Positions 1-8,007 of a DNA stretch of 50,849 nt are shown here, in pieces. The stretch is taken from contig NZ_MJGO01000003.1 in assembly GCF_001864895.1 (NCBI RefSeq), forward strand, positions 1-50,849. Direction: 5' to 3'. The notes beneath the pieces were generated by a model. That model was not told the DNA's origin. It ran no database searches and was given only the letters and a program-made list of their open reading frames with translations. Position 1 is the stretch's first letter; every line of letters starts with the position of its first letter. The translations under genes were made by a program, and so were the position numbers. The DNA comes from Curtobacterium sp. MCBA15_009. Its GTDB lineage: Bacteria; Actinomycetota; Actinomycetes; Actinomycetales; Microbacteriaceae.

Positions 1-1
1 C

Positions 2-16
2 GCCCAGATCAAGTAA
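2..16 (+). CDS. Last codons of a gene entering from the left edge
   Basis: The first bases read Ala-Gln-Ile-Lys followed by TAA at 14-16. A strong hairpin starts 20 bases later, which fits a gene end plus terminator. Four residues are too few to name the product, and the frame is inferred from the stop and terminator only. Confidence 0.35.
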   Translation, partial: AQIK

Positions 17-35
17 CACCACCGCACCACCACGC

Positions 36-71
36 GAAGGGCCGCCCCGGGACACCCCGGGGCGGCCCTTC
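36..71 (+). terminator. Strong GC-rich hairpin, probable terminator of the upstream gene
   Basis: Two perfectly complementary 15-base arms (36-50 and 57-71) enclose a 6-base loop. There is no clear T-run, which is usual for high-GC actinobacteria. Its place just after the TAA at 14-16 supports a terminator for the gene entering from the left. Confidence 0.65.
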
Positions 72-103
72 CGCACGCCCCGGGGGTGGTTCGGGTTGGT
101 GCT

Positions 104-207
104 GTTCCGCGCGTAGGTGGTCGTTCCGCGCATGCAAGGGCGGTCCGTATGCAGGTAGTCGTTCCGCGCATGGAAGGGCGGTCCGTGCATGGTGCGACGT
201 TCCGCGC
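104..207. repeat. Degenerate direct repeats built on GTTCCGCGC
   Basis: The 9-mer GTTCCGCGC occurs at 104, 123, 160 and 199. The 123 and 160 copies continue alike with an AAGGGCGGTCCGT block about 12 bases later, giving a unit of about 37-39 bases. There is no RBS and no protein-like frame. The function is unknown. Confidence 0.6.
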
Positions 208-215
208 ACAGGAAG

Positions 216-284
216 CCGTTCGTTCCGGCCCCCAACGCGCGAAACACCTTCCCATCCCACGGGCAATGGGACGGAACGCGCGCC
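216..284. repeat. Palindromic repeat family A, copy 1
   Basis: The consensus is a CGTTCGTTCCGRCC-like block, a CGCGCGAAAC-like block, CTTCC, a spacer, then GGAA and CGCGC. Here CGCGCG (236-241) and TTCC (249-252) pair with GGAA (273-276) and CGCGCG (277-282). Copies 2 and 3 lie at 614-675 and 841-906. Confidence 0.55.
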
Positions 285-320
285 CGGACCCTGCGCACCG
301 CGGGACCACCAGCACGCCGT

Positions 321-366
321 GACGGTCCTGGTTCCCAAAACCCGGACCCCACGAACCAAGACCGTC
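321..366. repeat. Inverted repeat family B, copy 1
   Basis: GACGGTCCTGGTTC (321-334) pairs with GAACCAAGACCGTC (353-366) around an 18-base loop, with one G-T wobble. A second copy with the same left arm is at 490-535. It could be a structured RNA element, a protein site or a mobile-repeat remnant; the sequence does not decide. Confidence 0.6.
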
Positions 367-489
367 AACGACCAGATCGTGTCACCACACCCCCGGCTCC
401 GCCCGGCGAACCACGGCTCCGACGACGGTTCCCGCTCCAGCGTGCTGCACAGCCGAGCAGCAGCGGCGGGCACATCTGCACCGACGGTT

Positions 490-535
490 GACGGTCCTGG
501 TTCCCGAAACCCGCTCATCGCGAACCAGAATCGTC
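490..535. repeat. Inverted repeat family B, copy 2
   Basis: The left arm GACGGTCCTGGTTC (490-503) is identical to that of copy 1. The right arm (522-535) has drifted at two positions. Loop length (18 bases) and the CCCRAAACCCG start of the loop are shared with copy 1, so the two are related by descent. Confidence 0.6.
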
Positions 536-613
536 ACGAACCGGATCCGACCAGTACCCCGGCCCGGCAACGCCATCAGACGTGTGCCGTGACGTTCCGC
601 CCGTGCGACGACA

Positions 614-675
614 CCCGTTCCGACCGCCTCCGCACGAAACGGCTTCCCGTCCCCCGTTCGGCGGGGAAGAGCGCG
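614..675. repeat. Palindromic repeat family A, copy 2
   Basis: This copy has the same order of blocks as copy 1: CCGTTCCGACC, CGCACGAAAC, CTTCCC and a final GAAGAGCGCGC. It also has its own inner stem, CCCCCG (651-656) with CGGGG (662-666). Similarity to copies 1 and 3 is at DNA level only. Confidence 0.5.
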
Positions 676-840
676 CTCAGACGCCGGGTGCCCGACCTTG
701 CAGCGGAGCACTCCGGACGCCACGGAACCTGTCGGACCTGGTCGCCGACGCTCCTGCTCGCCGAACGGAACCGCCCGAACCGGGCCCGCGCCGGGGTCGA
801 ACGTCCTGAGCACGGGGAGACGTACCGCGCGGACCAAGCC

Positions 841-906
841 CGTCCTTCCGACCACGTACGCGCGCAACAGCTTCCGATCTCACCTGCAGCGGGAGGGAAC
901 GCACGC
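841..906. repeat. Palindromic repeat family A, copy 3
   Basis: It starts CGTCCTTCCGACC, continues with CGCGCAACAGCTTCC (861-875) and ends with GGGAACGCACGC (895-906), so the block order of copies 1 and 2 is kept. The inner stem is weak here. A GACCAAGCCCGTC just before it (about 831-843) resembles the right arm of family B. Confidence 0.45.
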
Positions 907-942
907 TCGATCGGCAGGCAACCCGGTGCAGCCACGGCCCAC

Positions 943-978
943 ACCCGCACCCGCACCCGCACCCGCGCCCGCACCCAC
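943..978. repeat. Hexanucleotide tandem run ACCCGC x about 6
   Basis: ACCCGC is repeated four times exactly (943-966), followed by GCCCGC and ACCCAC. It is a simple low-complexity repeat, prone to slippage, in non-coding DNA downstream of the cold-shock gene. Confidence 0.8.
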
Positions 979-1017
979 ACGCGGCCACCAGCCCCGACGC
1001 ACCGGAACGGCCGGGAG

Positions 1018-1041
1018 CCCCGGTGCCGAGTGGCACCGGGG
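1018..1041 (-). terminator. Hairpin terminator of the cold-shock gene
   Basis: CCCCGGTGCC (1018-1027) and GGCACCGGGG (1032-1041) form a perfect 10-base stem with a GAGT loop. It lies 28 bases beyond the stop codon of the minus-strand cold-shock gene, the right place for its terminator. Confidence 0.75.
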
Positions 1042-1069
1042 CGCCCGGCAGTTCGTTCCGACCCCCGCG

Positions 1070-1279
1070 TCAGCGGATGATCGAGATGTTGTCCGCCTGC
1101 GGGCCCTTCTTGCCGGGCCCGATGTCGTACTGCACGTGGTCGTTCTCCTCGAGGGACCGGTAGCCGGTCGTCACGACGATGCTGGAGAAGTGGGCGAACA
1201 GGTCCTCGGACCCGTCGTCGGGGTGGATGAAGCCGTATCCCTTGGCGTGGTCGAACCACTTCACGGTGCCGGTGGGCAT
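1070..1279 (-). CDS. cspA: Cold-shock domain protein (CspA family)
   Basis: This is a 69-residue single cold-shock domain: a small OB-fold protein that binds single-stranded RNA and DNA and acts in the cytoplasm as an RNA chaperone. It opens MPTGTVKWFDHAKGYGFI, with RNP1 as KGYGFI and RNP2 as DLFAHFS, and ends in the usual GPQADNISII region. The ATG at 1279 is preferred because the family starts right before GTVKWF; a GTG four codons upstream (1291) is an alternative. The stop of the desaturase gene lies only 16 bases upstream on the same strand, so the two are probably co-transcribed. The DHAKGYGFI wording departs a little from the common NAEKGFGFI. Confidence 0.93.
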   Translation of the reverse strand: MPTGTVKWFDHAKGYGFIHPDDGSEDLFAHFSSIVVTTGYRSLEENDHVQYDIGPGKKGPQADNISIIR

Positions 1280-1295
1280 GCTCGTCAACACGGCG

Positions 1296-2405
1296 TCAGT
1301 GGATGCGCAACTGCGCGACCATCGGGCAGTTGAACGGGTCGCGGGCGGCGAGCCCGACCCGGTTCAGATACCGCACGACGATGCCGTAGGAACGCAGCAG
1401 CGTGGTCTCGGTGTAGGGCACGTCGAGCGTGTCGCAGTGCTCGCGGACGAGCAGGCGGGCCTGCTTGAGCGCGGGGCGCGGCATCGACGGGAACAGGTGG
1501 TGCTCGACCTGGTAGTTCAGGCCGCCCATCAGGAACGAGACCCACCAGCCGCCGCGGATGTTGCGCGAGGTGCGCACCTGGCGCGAGAAGAAGTCGACCT
1601 TGGCGTCGTGGGCGATGGTCGGCATGCCCTTGTGGTTCGGGGCGAACGAGGCACCCATCATCACGCCGAACACGGCGAGCTGCACCCCGAGGAACGCGCA
1701 GGCCATGCCGAACGGCAGGAACCAGAACACGACCGTCAGGTAGATGCCGAAGCGGGCGACGAGCAGTGCGGCCTCGAGCCAACGGTGCTTCACGTCGGCC
1801 TTGGTGCCGTTGCCGGTGACGATGCTCATCACGGCGTAGCGGTGCAGGTTGAGGCCCTCGAGCGTCAGCAGGGGGAAGAACAGCCAGCCCTGGAAGCGCA
1901 GGAACGTCGACATGAGCGGGCCCTTGGCCGCGGCGGCGTCCTCCGGCAGGAACCGGATGCCGTCAGGGGCGATGTCCGGGTCCTTGCCGACGGTGTTCGG
2001 GTTGCCGTGGTGGCGGGTGTGCTTGTTCATCCACCACGAGTAGCTGAGGCCCACCATGAAGGTGCCGAGCCAGCGACCGGCGTGGTCGTTCCACTTCTGC
2101 GAGGCGAACACCTGGCGGTGCGCGGCTTCGTGCGAGAGGAAGGCGAACTGGGTGAAGAGGACGCCGAGTGCGCCGGCGACGATGAGCTGGAACCACGAGT
2201 CGCCGAGGAACGCGAAGGCGACCCAGGCGAGGGCGAAGGTGCCGACGAGGCTGCCGAACAGCGCCCAGTAGAAACCGGTGCGGCGGTTGAGGAGCCCGTT
2301 GTCCTTCACCTGCGCGAGGAGGGAGGAGTAGGTCGAGGTGCCGTTGCGGCTCCCCGTGCCGGGGCGGGTCCGGGTGAACCCGGGAGCGAGCGGAGTGGTG
2401 GTCAT
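1296..2405 (-). CDS. Membrane-bound fatty acyl desaturase
   Basis: A 369-residue integral membrane diiron desaturase that would insert double bonds into acyl chains and so raise membrane fluidity. The three histidine boxes are visible: H92-x3-H96 (HEAAH), H129-x2-HH (HTRHH) and, near 299-303, QVEHH. The glutamine in the last box is typical of the front-end/linoleoyl-CoA desaturase branch, so the exact double-bond position is not certain. Hydrophobic segments lie at about 48-68, 71-91, 173-190 and 215-250. The start follows a divergent promoter region shared with the LacI regulator. The cold-shock gene directly downstream suggests a cold-response unit. Confidence 0.9.
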   Translation of the reverse strand: MTTTPLAPGFTRTRPGTGSRNGTSTYSSLLAQVKDNGLLNRRTGFYWALFGSLVGTFALAWVAFAFLGDSWFQLIVAGALGVLFTQFAFLSHEAAHRQVFASQKWNDHAGRWLGTFMVGLSYSWWMNKHTRHHGNPNTVGKDPDIAPDGIRFLPEDAAAAKGPLMSTFLRFQGWLFFPLLTLEGLNLHRYAVMSIVTGNGTKADVKHRWLEAALLVARFGIYLTVVFWFLPFGMACAFLGVQLAVFGVMMGASFAPNHKGMPTIAHDAKVDFFSRQVRTSRNIRGGWWVSFLMGGLNYQVEHHLFPSMPRPALKQARLLVREHCDTLDVPYTETTLLRSYGIVVRYLNRVGLAARDPFNCPMVAQLRIH

Positions 2406-2457
2406 GAGGACCGACCTTCAGTACGGACCGGCCCTTCGGCCGGTTCGAGAGAGTTCA

Positions 2458-2503
2458 CGCGATTGCGCTTGTCGCGACTCTAGGGCCTGCACATGCGATT
2501 GCA
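2458..2503. promoter_or_regulatory. Inverted repeats in the desaturase/lacI divergent region
   Basis: CGCGA-N9-TCGCG (2458-2476) and the partly symmetric TGCACATGCGATTGCA (2488-2503) sit between the two divergent starts. Either could be an operator. Neither resembles the TTTACAGCGCTGTAAA operator at 9352, so assignment to the adjacent LacI protein is uncertain. Confidence 0.3.
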
Positions 2504-2537
2504 CCTGGCAATCCGCCGGTCCGGCTACGGTGGCCGG

Positions 2538-3587
2538 ATGGGCAAGGTCACGCTGCAGGACGTCGCCGTGCACGCGGGCGTGTCGACGAAGACCGTCTCG
2601 AACGTCGTCCGCGGGTACCAGCACGTCAGCCCGGCGATGCGCGACCGGGTGCAGGCGGCGGTGGACGAGCTCGGGTACCGCCCGAACGTCTCCGGCCGGT
2701 CCCTCGCCACCGGCCGGTCGAACATGCTCGCCTTCGCCTTCCCCGACCTGCGACGCCCGTACTTCGCCGAGCTCGCGCACGTGTTCTCGCGGGTGTGCGC
2801 CGCTCGCGGCTACCAGCTGCTGCTCGAGGAGACCCTCGGCGACGCGGACGGCGAGCGGTCCGCGGTGCGCGGGCGGGAGTCCGGGGTGGTCGACGGCGTC
2901 GTGCTGCACCCGCAGGCGCTGTCGCCCGAGGTGATCGACCGCCTGCGCGGCGACACCGCGGTGGTGTTCCTCGGCGAGGACCGGCGACCCGAGCGTGCGG
3001 ACCAGGTCGTCATCGACAACGCCGCCGCGGCAGCGCAGGCGGTGGCCCACCTGGTGGCGCTCGGCCGTCGCCGCATCGGGTTCTTCGGCCACGAGACCGG
3101 ACCGGAGTCGAGCACCTCGGGCGTGCGGCTCGACGGCTACCGTGCCGGACTCGCCGCCGCGGGGCTGCCCCTCGACGACGCACTGCTCGTCCCCCGCGAG
3201 GTCGGCGACGCCGCGGGGGCCGAGGTCGCGTTCGGCCGCGCGCTCGACGCCGGGCTCCGGCTCGACGCGCTGCTCTGCCGCGACGACCTGGCCGCCGTCG
3301 GGGTCCTGCGGGCGATGCGGCTGCGCGGGCTCGACGCCCCGCGGGACGTCGCCGTGGTCGGCTGGGACGCGATGGGGCTCGGCTCGAGCCTGGTGCCGAG
3401 CCTGACGTCGGTCGCGCCGGACACGGTGGCGCTGGCGGACACGGCGCTCGACCTGCTGCTCGAGCGGATCGACGGGTCGGACGTGCCCGGACGGCTCGTC
3501 ACGGTCGGCCACCGGCTGGTCGTCGGCGAGAGCGCACCGTTCCCCGACGGCACGGTCGACCGCGCCCCGGCCGGCGTGACGGCCTGA
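2538..3587 (+). CDS. LacI/GalR-family transcriptional regulator
   Basis: A 349-residue repressor. An N-terminal helix-turn-helix (about residues 4-24, VTLQDVAVHAGVSTKTVSNV) with the hinge helix region (RDRVQAAVDELGYRPN) is followed by a periplasmic-binding-protein-like sugar-sensing domain. The ATG at 2538 is chosen because LacI proteins begin a few residues before the xTLxDVAxxAGVS motif; an upstream in-frame ATG at 2493 would add 15 unmatched residues. It points toward, and shares a hairpin with, the sugar operon encoded on the other strand. It is the only LacI protein in the window, so it is the natural candidate for the palindromes at 9352 and 19532. That link is inference. Confidence 0.92.
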   Translation: MGKVTLQDVAVHAGVSTKTVSNVVRGYQHVSPAMRDRVQAAVDELGYRPNVSGRSLATGRSNMLAFAFPDLRRPYFAELAHVFSRVCAARGYQLLLEETLGDADGERSAVRGRESGVVDGVVLHPQALSPEVIDRLRGDTAVVFLGEDRRPERADQVVIDNAAAAAQAVAHLVALGRRRIGFFGHETGPESSTSGVRLDGYRAGLAAAGLPLDDALLVPREVGDAAGAEVAFGRALDAGLRLDALLCRDDLAAVGVLRAMRLRGLDAPRDVAVVGWDAMGLGSSLVPSLTSVAPDTVALADTALDLLLERIDGSDVPGRLVTVGHRLVVGESAPFPDGTVDRAPAGVTA

Positions 3588-3652
3588 CGGCCGCCGCCCC
3601 ACCGGGCAGGACCCTCCGTGCCGACGCAGCCACCGGGGTGGCGGTGACCGCC

Positions 3653-3700
3653 GTCGGACGGGAGGCCCGTGGCGGACCCGCCCCGTGCCTCCCGTCCGAC
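3653..3700. terminator. Bidirectional hairpin, dispersed GGACGGGAGGC repeat copy 1
   Basis: Perfect 14-base arms GTCGGACGGGAGGC (3653-3666) and GCCTCCCGTCCGAC (3687-3700) lie between the convergent lacI and GH31 genes, where a two-way terminator is expected. The same arms recur at 9420, 16441 and 23473. Confidence 0.7.
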
Positions 3701-3748
3701 GCGTGCCCGGGTGCCGACCCGCGGTCCGCGCGGTGCCGGCCCGCCCGC

Positions 3749-6121
3749 TCAGTGGCCGCTCGGGTGCACGCTGCCGAGGAGTTCGACGACGACCGCGCGC
3801 ACCGACTCCGGCAGGCCGACGGTGCCGAGCTCGACGATCCGGTCGGCGCGCGGCAGGTCCTTCGACACGACCTGCCAGGCGGCGAGCTTCTCGGGGTTGC
3901 CCGCCTGGGCGCCCTCGAGCACGCGGCGGACGGCGGGTCGGGCGTCCAGCCCGACGACCGGCGGGCCGGCCAGGGTGACCACTCCCCCGGCGGCGGTGTC
4001 GACGTCGAGGTCGACGGAGAACCGGTCCTCGGCACGCGCCGACGTCGCCTGGCCGTCGGCCGGGACCGCCAGGAAGGTGACCCGCCACGAGCGACGGCCG
4101 GGCACGACGTCGACCGCGCCCTCGGTCGGGTGGACCCGGAACTCGGCGAGCGCCGCGTCCCACGTCAGGCGGGTCCGGGCGGTGCGGTCGGGGTCGCCCT
4201 CGCGGTCCTCGACCAGGGTGAAGGACCCGGACGTGCCGGGGGCGACGAGCACCTCGAGTGCGGTCGGGTTCGCGGTCGCGTCGGTCTCGTCCGGTGCTGC
4301 CAGGGGCAGCACGCCGCCCTCGCGGAGCAGGACGGGGACGGTGTCGAGCGTGCGGTGCAGGTCGACGAACCGGTCGCCGGCGTAGGTGGTGCCGGTGAAC
4401 ACGTCGGTCCAGGTGCCCGGCGGCAGCCACGCCCGTGCCACCCCGTGCCGACTGACCGGGTCGCGGGGTGCGACGATCGGGGCGACGAGCAGCTCCGACC
4501 CGAAGGCGTAGGTGTTCGGCGACTCGTAGGCCTCGTCCCGGCGGGGTTCCAGGTGGTAGAGCGGTCGGACGAGGGCGGCGCCCTCGGCGGTGCCGTGGTT
4601 CATCGTGTGCAGGTACGGCACGAGCCGGTGCCGGAAGCGCAGGGCGTCGCCCATCGCGGCGCGGGCCTCGGCGGGGAACGCCCACGGCTCCTTGCGGATG
4701 AACGGGTTGTTCGCCGAGTGCAGGCGCATGATCGGCGAGAACACCCCGAACTGCACCCACCGGGTGGCGAGTTCGTCGTCGCGGACGCCGCGGGTGTGGC
4801 CGCCGATGTCGTGGCTCCACCAGGGGTAGCCGATGTTCGCGGCGGTGGCGGTGAACTCGGGCTGGAACGCGAGCGACGCCCACGAGACGACGGCGTCGCC
4901 GGAGAACCCGACGGCGTACCGGTGGCTGCCCGGGCCGGCGTAGCGGGAGAACGTCATGCCGTCGGCGGTGTCGGAGCCGCGTGCCGAGTCGAGCAGGTGG
5001 AAGTGGTTGAGCAGCCAGAGCGGGTCCACGCCGGGCAGGCCGGTCTCGCGGCCCTGCTGCCAGTCGATCCACCAGAAGTCGACGCCCTGGTCCTCGAGGG
5101 GCCGGTGCAGGACGGCGAAGTACGCCTCGAGGAACCGGCGGTCGGTGGGGTCGAACGGGATCGGTTGCTCGGTGTCCGGGTCGACGCCCATCGCCTCGGC
5201 CATCGCCGGGTAGGCGTCCTCGAAGGCGCGGACGCCGTCGGCGGGGTGCAGGTTGAGGGTGGTGCGCATCCCCCGGCGGTGCAGCTCGGCGAGGAAGGCT
5301 GCCGGGTCCGGGAAGAGCGAGGGTTCCCACGAGTACCCGGTCCACCCGTTGCCGAAGCGCGGCGGCACGGAGTCGACGCGGTGCCAGTCCATGTCGACGA
5401 CCGCGACGGAGAACGGCAGGTGCTCGTCGGCGAAGCGGTCCACCAGCTCGAGGTACGAGGCGTCGCTGTACGGGTGGTAGCGGCTCCACCAGTTGCCGAG
5501 GGCCCACCGGGGCAGGCGGGTGGGAGCGCCGGAGACGGCGTGGTACGCCCGCAGGGCGGCGTCGTAGTCGCGCCCGTACGCGAACACCGTGACGTCGCGT
5601 CGACCGGGCACGCGGGTGCCGATCCAACCGTCGTCCGAGAACAGGAAGGACGCGCTGTCGTCGAGCACGGTGATGCCGTCGCGGGCCAGGACGCCGGACT
5701 CGAGCGGCATCCGACCGTCGACGTCGTCCAGGGTGCGTCCGGTGCCGCCGAGGTCGCGGGGTTCCTGTCCCCAGCGCCACCGGTTCGCGTCCGGGCCGGT
5801 CGTCTCGACGACGAGTCCGCTCGGGCTGAACGGGCGGCCGTCGTACCGCAGCCGGGCGCGCTCGGTGGTGACGAGGACGCCGCCGTCGGCCGTGCGGTCG
5901 ACCGTGAACGACGGCACGGTCAGGCGGCGGCGCATCGCGAAGGTCGAGGCGCGGTCCTCGAACCCGCCGTCCTCGCTCCACTCGACCCGGAACGCCCCGG
6001 CGTCGAGGACGGTGACGCGCCAGTGCTCCCCCGTGACGACGGCGGCGGGGTCGGCGACCGGGTCGGACCCGGGGAACGGCCGGACGGTGCTCGTGGTGGT
6101 GGTCGGTGTCGTGGTGCTCAC
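3749..6121 (-). CDS. GH31-family glycoside hydrolase (intracellular)
   Basis: A 790-residue glycosidase of family GH31 with no signal peptide, expected to split an imported oligosaccharide in the cytoplasm. An N-terminal beta domain (about 30-200) precedes the (beta/alpha)8 barrel, with VVDMDWH at 241-247, WWIDWQQG at 350-357 (nucleophile D353) and GFSGD at 405-409 (probable acid/base D409), then HDIGGH and RLHS motifs and beta-sandwich C-terminal domains. The WWIDWQ nucleophile motif differs from the WxDMNE of maltases and alpha-xylosidases, so the substrate is not predicted. The GTG start has a GAGGGA site 7 bases upstream, and the gene starts 10 bases after the permease stop, making it the last gene of the ABC operon. 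Confidence 0.88.
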   Translation of the reverse strand: MSTTTPTTTTSTVRPFPGSDPVADPAAVVTGEHWRVTVLDAGAFRVEWSEDGGFEDRASTFAMRRRLTVPSFTVDRTADGGVLVTTERARLRYDGRPFSPSGLVVETTGPDANRWRWGQEPRDLGGTGRTLDDVDGRMPLESGVLARDGITVLDDSASFLFSDDGWIGTRVPGRRDVTVFAYGRDYDAALRAYHAVSGAPTRLPRWALGNWWSRYHPYSDASYLELVDRFADEHLPFSVAVVDMDWHRVDSVPPRFGNGWTGYSWEPSLFPDPAAFLAELHRRGMRTTLNLHPADGVRAFEDAYPAMAEAMGVDPDTEQPIPFDPTDRRFLEAYFAVLHRPLEDQGVDFWWIDWQQGRETGLPGVDPLWLLNHFHLLDSARGSDTADGMTFSRYAGPGSHRYAVGFSGDAVVSWASLAFQPEFTATAANIGYPWWSHDIGGHTRGVRDDELATRWVQFGVFSPIMRLHSANNPFIRKEPWAFPAEARAAMGDALRFRHRLVPYLHTMNHGTAEGAALVRPLYHLEPRRDEAYESPNTYAFGSELLVAPIVAPRDPVSRHGVARAWLPPGTWTDVFTGTTYAGDRFVDLHRTLDTVPVLLREGGVLPLAAPDETDATANPTALEVLVAPGTSGSFTLVEDREGDPDRTARTRLTWDAALAEFRVHPTEGAVDVVPGRRSWRVTFLAVPADGQATSARAEDRFSVDLDVDTAAGGVVTLAGPPVVGLDARPAVRRVLEGAQAGNPEKLAAWQVVSKDLPRADRIVELGTVGLPESVRAVVVELLGSVHPSGH

Positions 6122-6131
6122 TCGCTGTCCC

Positions 6132-7037
6132 TCAGCTCTTGACCGCGCCCTGCGTCACGCCGCTGATGACCCAGCGCTGCGCGAACAGGTAGACGATGAT
6201 CGTCGGGGCCATCGCCATCAGGTACGAGGCGAAGGCGACGTTGTAGTTCGTGCCGAACTTGCTCTGGAAGATGTTCTGCACCACGGGGAGCGTCTGCAGC
6301 GCCGGGTCCGCCGTGATGAGCGACGGCATCATGAAGTCGTTCCAGGACGCCAGGAAGGCGAAGATGCCGACGGTCGCGTTCATCGGGCCGAGGAGCGGCA
6401 GGATGATGCGCCAGAAGATCTGCCACGTGGACGCGCCGTCGATGCGGGCGCTCTCCTCGAGCTCGACGGGGATCGACCGCAGGTACGCCGAGTAGAGCAG
6501 CACGCTGAACGACAGTTGGAACATGGCGTGCAGGATCCCGACGCCGACCGGGTTGTCGAGCCCCATCTCGGCGGTGAGCTTGATCTGCGGCAGTGCGACG
6601 ACGGGGAACGGCAGGAACATCGCCGCGAGCAGGTACACGAACGACCAGCGGAAGAACCGGCGGTGCCAGTTCCGGACGATCGCGTACGAGGCGAACGAGC
6701 TGAGCAGCAGTGTCGCGACGACGGTGAGCGCGGCGACGCCGAGCGACACGGTGAAGGACACCGGGAAGCGGGTGAGCTGCCACGCCTCGGCGAAGGAGCC
6801 CGGGTTGAACGGGAACGGCAGCGAGAGCGCGTTGCCGTCGACGGATTGTGCGCTCGTCTTGAACGCCATCGCGACCGTGACGTAGAGCGGGATGAGGACG
6901 GTCAGCGACGCGAGGCCGAGGACGACCGTGAGCGTCCAGTTCGTGCCGCCGAGGCGGTGCCGGCGCGGGCGGCCCGGACGGCCGGTGTCGGCGGTGGTGA
7001 GGGTGCGGGTGTCGGTGCGGGTGTCGGTGGCGGTCAT
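6132..7037 (-). CDS. Sugar ABC transporter permease, MalG type
   Basis: A 301-residue inner-membrane permease with about six helices. Its first segment follows a polar Thr/Arg-rich N-terminus of about 30 residues. The cytoplasmic EAA loop reads EESARIDGASTWQIFWRIILP, the contact site for the ATPase. Ends such as QRWVISGVTQGAVKS are typical of the MalG branch of CUT1 carbohydrate importers. Its ATG overlaps the stop of the MalF-type gene by four bases (ATGA), so translation is coupled. No ATPase gene lies in the operon; CUT1 systems often borrow a shared MsmK-type ATPase encoded elsewhere. Confidence 0.92.
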   Translation of the reverse strand: MTATDTRTDTRTLTTADTGRPGRPRRHRLGGTNWTLTVVLGLASLTVLIPLYVTVAMAFKTSAQSVDGNALSLPFPFNPGSFAEAWQLTRFPVSFTVSLGVAALTVVATLLLSSFASYAIVRNWHRRFFRWSFVYLLAAMFLPFPVVALPQIKLTAEMGLDNPVGVGILHAMFQLSFSVLLYSAYLRSIPVELEESARIDGASTWQIFWRIILPLLGPMNATVGIFAFLASWNDFMMPSLITADPALQTLPVVQNIFQSKFGTNYNVAFASYLMAMAPTIIVYLFAQRWVISGVTQGAVKS

Positions 7038-7990
7038 GCGAGACGCAGGTTCCTTCCGCGGGTCGCCGCGAGCTGCAGCACGGAGATGAGGACGGTGATG
7101 ACGAAGAACACGGTCGCGTTCGCCATCTGGTAGGCGTAGTCGCCCCCGGTGAAGCCGCCGAAGATGGTCATCGCGACGCTGCTCGTCGCGCTGCCGGGTC
7201 CGCCGTTGGTGAGGCCGACGATGACGTCGTACGCCCCGAGGTAGCCCTTCACGCCGAGCACGGTGTTGATGACGATGAAGCCGCCGAGCAGCGGCAGGGT
7301 GATCGCGCGGAGCTGCTTCCAGCCGGTGGCGCCGTCGAGCGCGCTGGCCTCGTACAGGTCCTCGGGGATCGAGGTGAGCCCCGCCGTGTAGATGAGCAGT
7401 GCCCCGGGGACCGTCTGCCAGGCGGACACGATGACGATCGCGAGCCAGGCGAGGTTCGGGTCGCCGAGGATGCTCTGCTGGAGCGGCCCGAACCCGACGC
7501 CCGTGGCGAGGGCCGGCACCGTGTTCGAGAACAGGTAGTTGAAGACGTAGGCGACGACGATGCCGGAGATCACCATCGGGATGACGAAGACGGAGCGCAG
7601 TCCGGCGGCGAACCGCACGCGCTTCGCCAGGGCGATCGCCAGTGCGAGGGCGATGACCTGGGTGACGATGACGGTCACCACCGCGAAGCCGAGCGTGAAC
7701 CCGTAGGACCCGATGATCGCGGGGTCGGAGACGAGCGCCCGGTAGTTCTCGATGCCGAGGAACTGCCACTGCCCGAAGCCGAGGTAGTCGGTGAAGCTGT
7801 AGAAGATGCCGACGCACGCGGGTGCGACGACGAACGCCGTGAACAGCACGAGGGCCGGCACGAGGAACAGGTAGTACATGCCCTCGGTGCGCTTGAGGGA
7901 CCCGACGCGGCGGTGCGTGCGGGCGGCCGCGGTCGCCGGTCCGGACGTCGCCGGGTCGGTGTCGCGGGAGAGCGGTGTCTGCATGGTCAT
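7034..7990 (-). CDS. Sugar ABC transporter permease, MalF type
   Basis: A 318-residue permease partner of the MalG-type protein. It has an Arg-rich N-terminal tail, a first helix near 38-60 (YYLFLVPALVLFTAFVVAP), and an EAA motif near 215-235 (EASALDGATGWKQLRAITLP). The family is CUT1, for di- and oligosaccharides. The ATG at 7990 has AGGAG five bases upstream; a second ATG at 7984 gives an 11-base spacing, so the first is kept. It sits 17 bases after the binding-protein gene and overlaps the next gene by four bases. Confidence 0.92.
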   Translation of the reverse strand: MTMQTPLSRDTDPATSGPATAAARTHRRVGSLKRTEGMYYLFLVPALVLFTAFVVAPACVGIFYSFTDYLGFGQWQFLGIENYRALVSDPAIIGSYGFTLGFAVVTVIVTQVIALALAIALAKRVRFAAGLRSVFVIPMVISGIVVAYVFNYLFSNTVPALATGVGFGPLQQSILGDPNLAWLAIVIVSAWQTVPGALLIYTAGLTSIPEDLYEASALDGATGWKQLRAITLPLLGGFIVINTVLGVKGYLGAYDVIVGLTNGGPGSATSSVAMTIFGGFTGGDYAYQMANATVFFVITVLISVLQLAATRGRNLRLA

Positions 7991-8007
7991 GGTGGCTCCT
8001 GTCCGGG

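Noticed and set aside
104..207. CRISPR-like spacing of GTTCCGCGC repeats
   Set aside because: Spacing is irregular (19, 37, 39 bases), the shared part is only 9-13 bases, the intervening sequence is itself repeated, and no cas genes are present.
319..1080. Plus-strand open frame of 253 codons in the repeat region
   Set aside because: Arg/Pro/Thr-rich with no RBS, and it crosses the hairpins and the ACCCGC run. Similarity between copies is at DNA level and shifts frame, so it is not coding.
2458..2503. Dyads near lacI as the operator of the sugar regulon
   Set aside because: Neither matches TTTACARCGYTGTAAA found at the two sugar loci, so they are kept only as weak regulatory candidates for the local genes.
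2418..5981. Open frame of about 1,190 codons on the minus strand, overlapping lacI and the GH31 gene
   Set aside because: Its product is Arg/Pro/Gly/His-rich without domains. Real genes with clear motifs occupy lacI on the other strand and GH31 in another frame. High GC suppresses stops in shadow frames.
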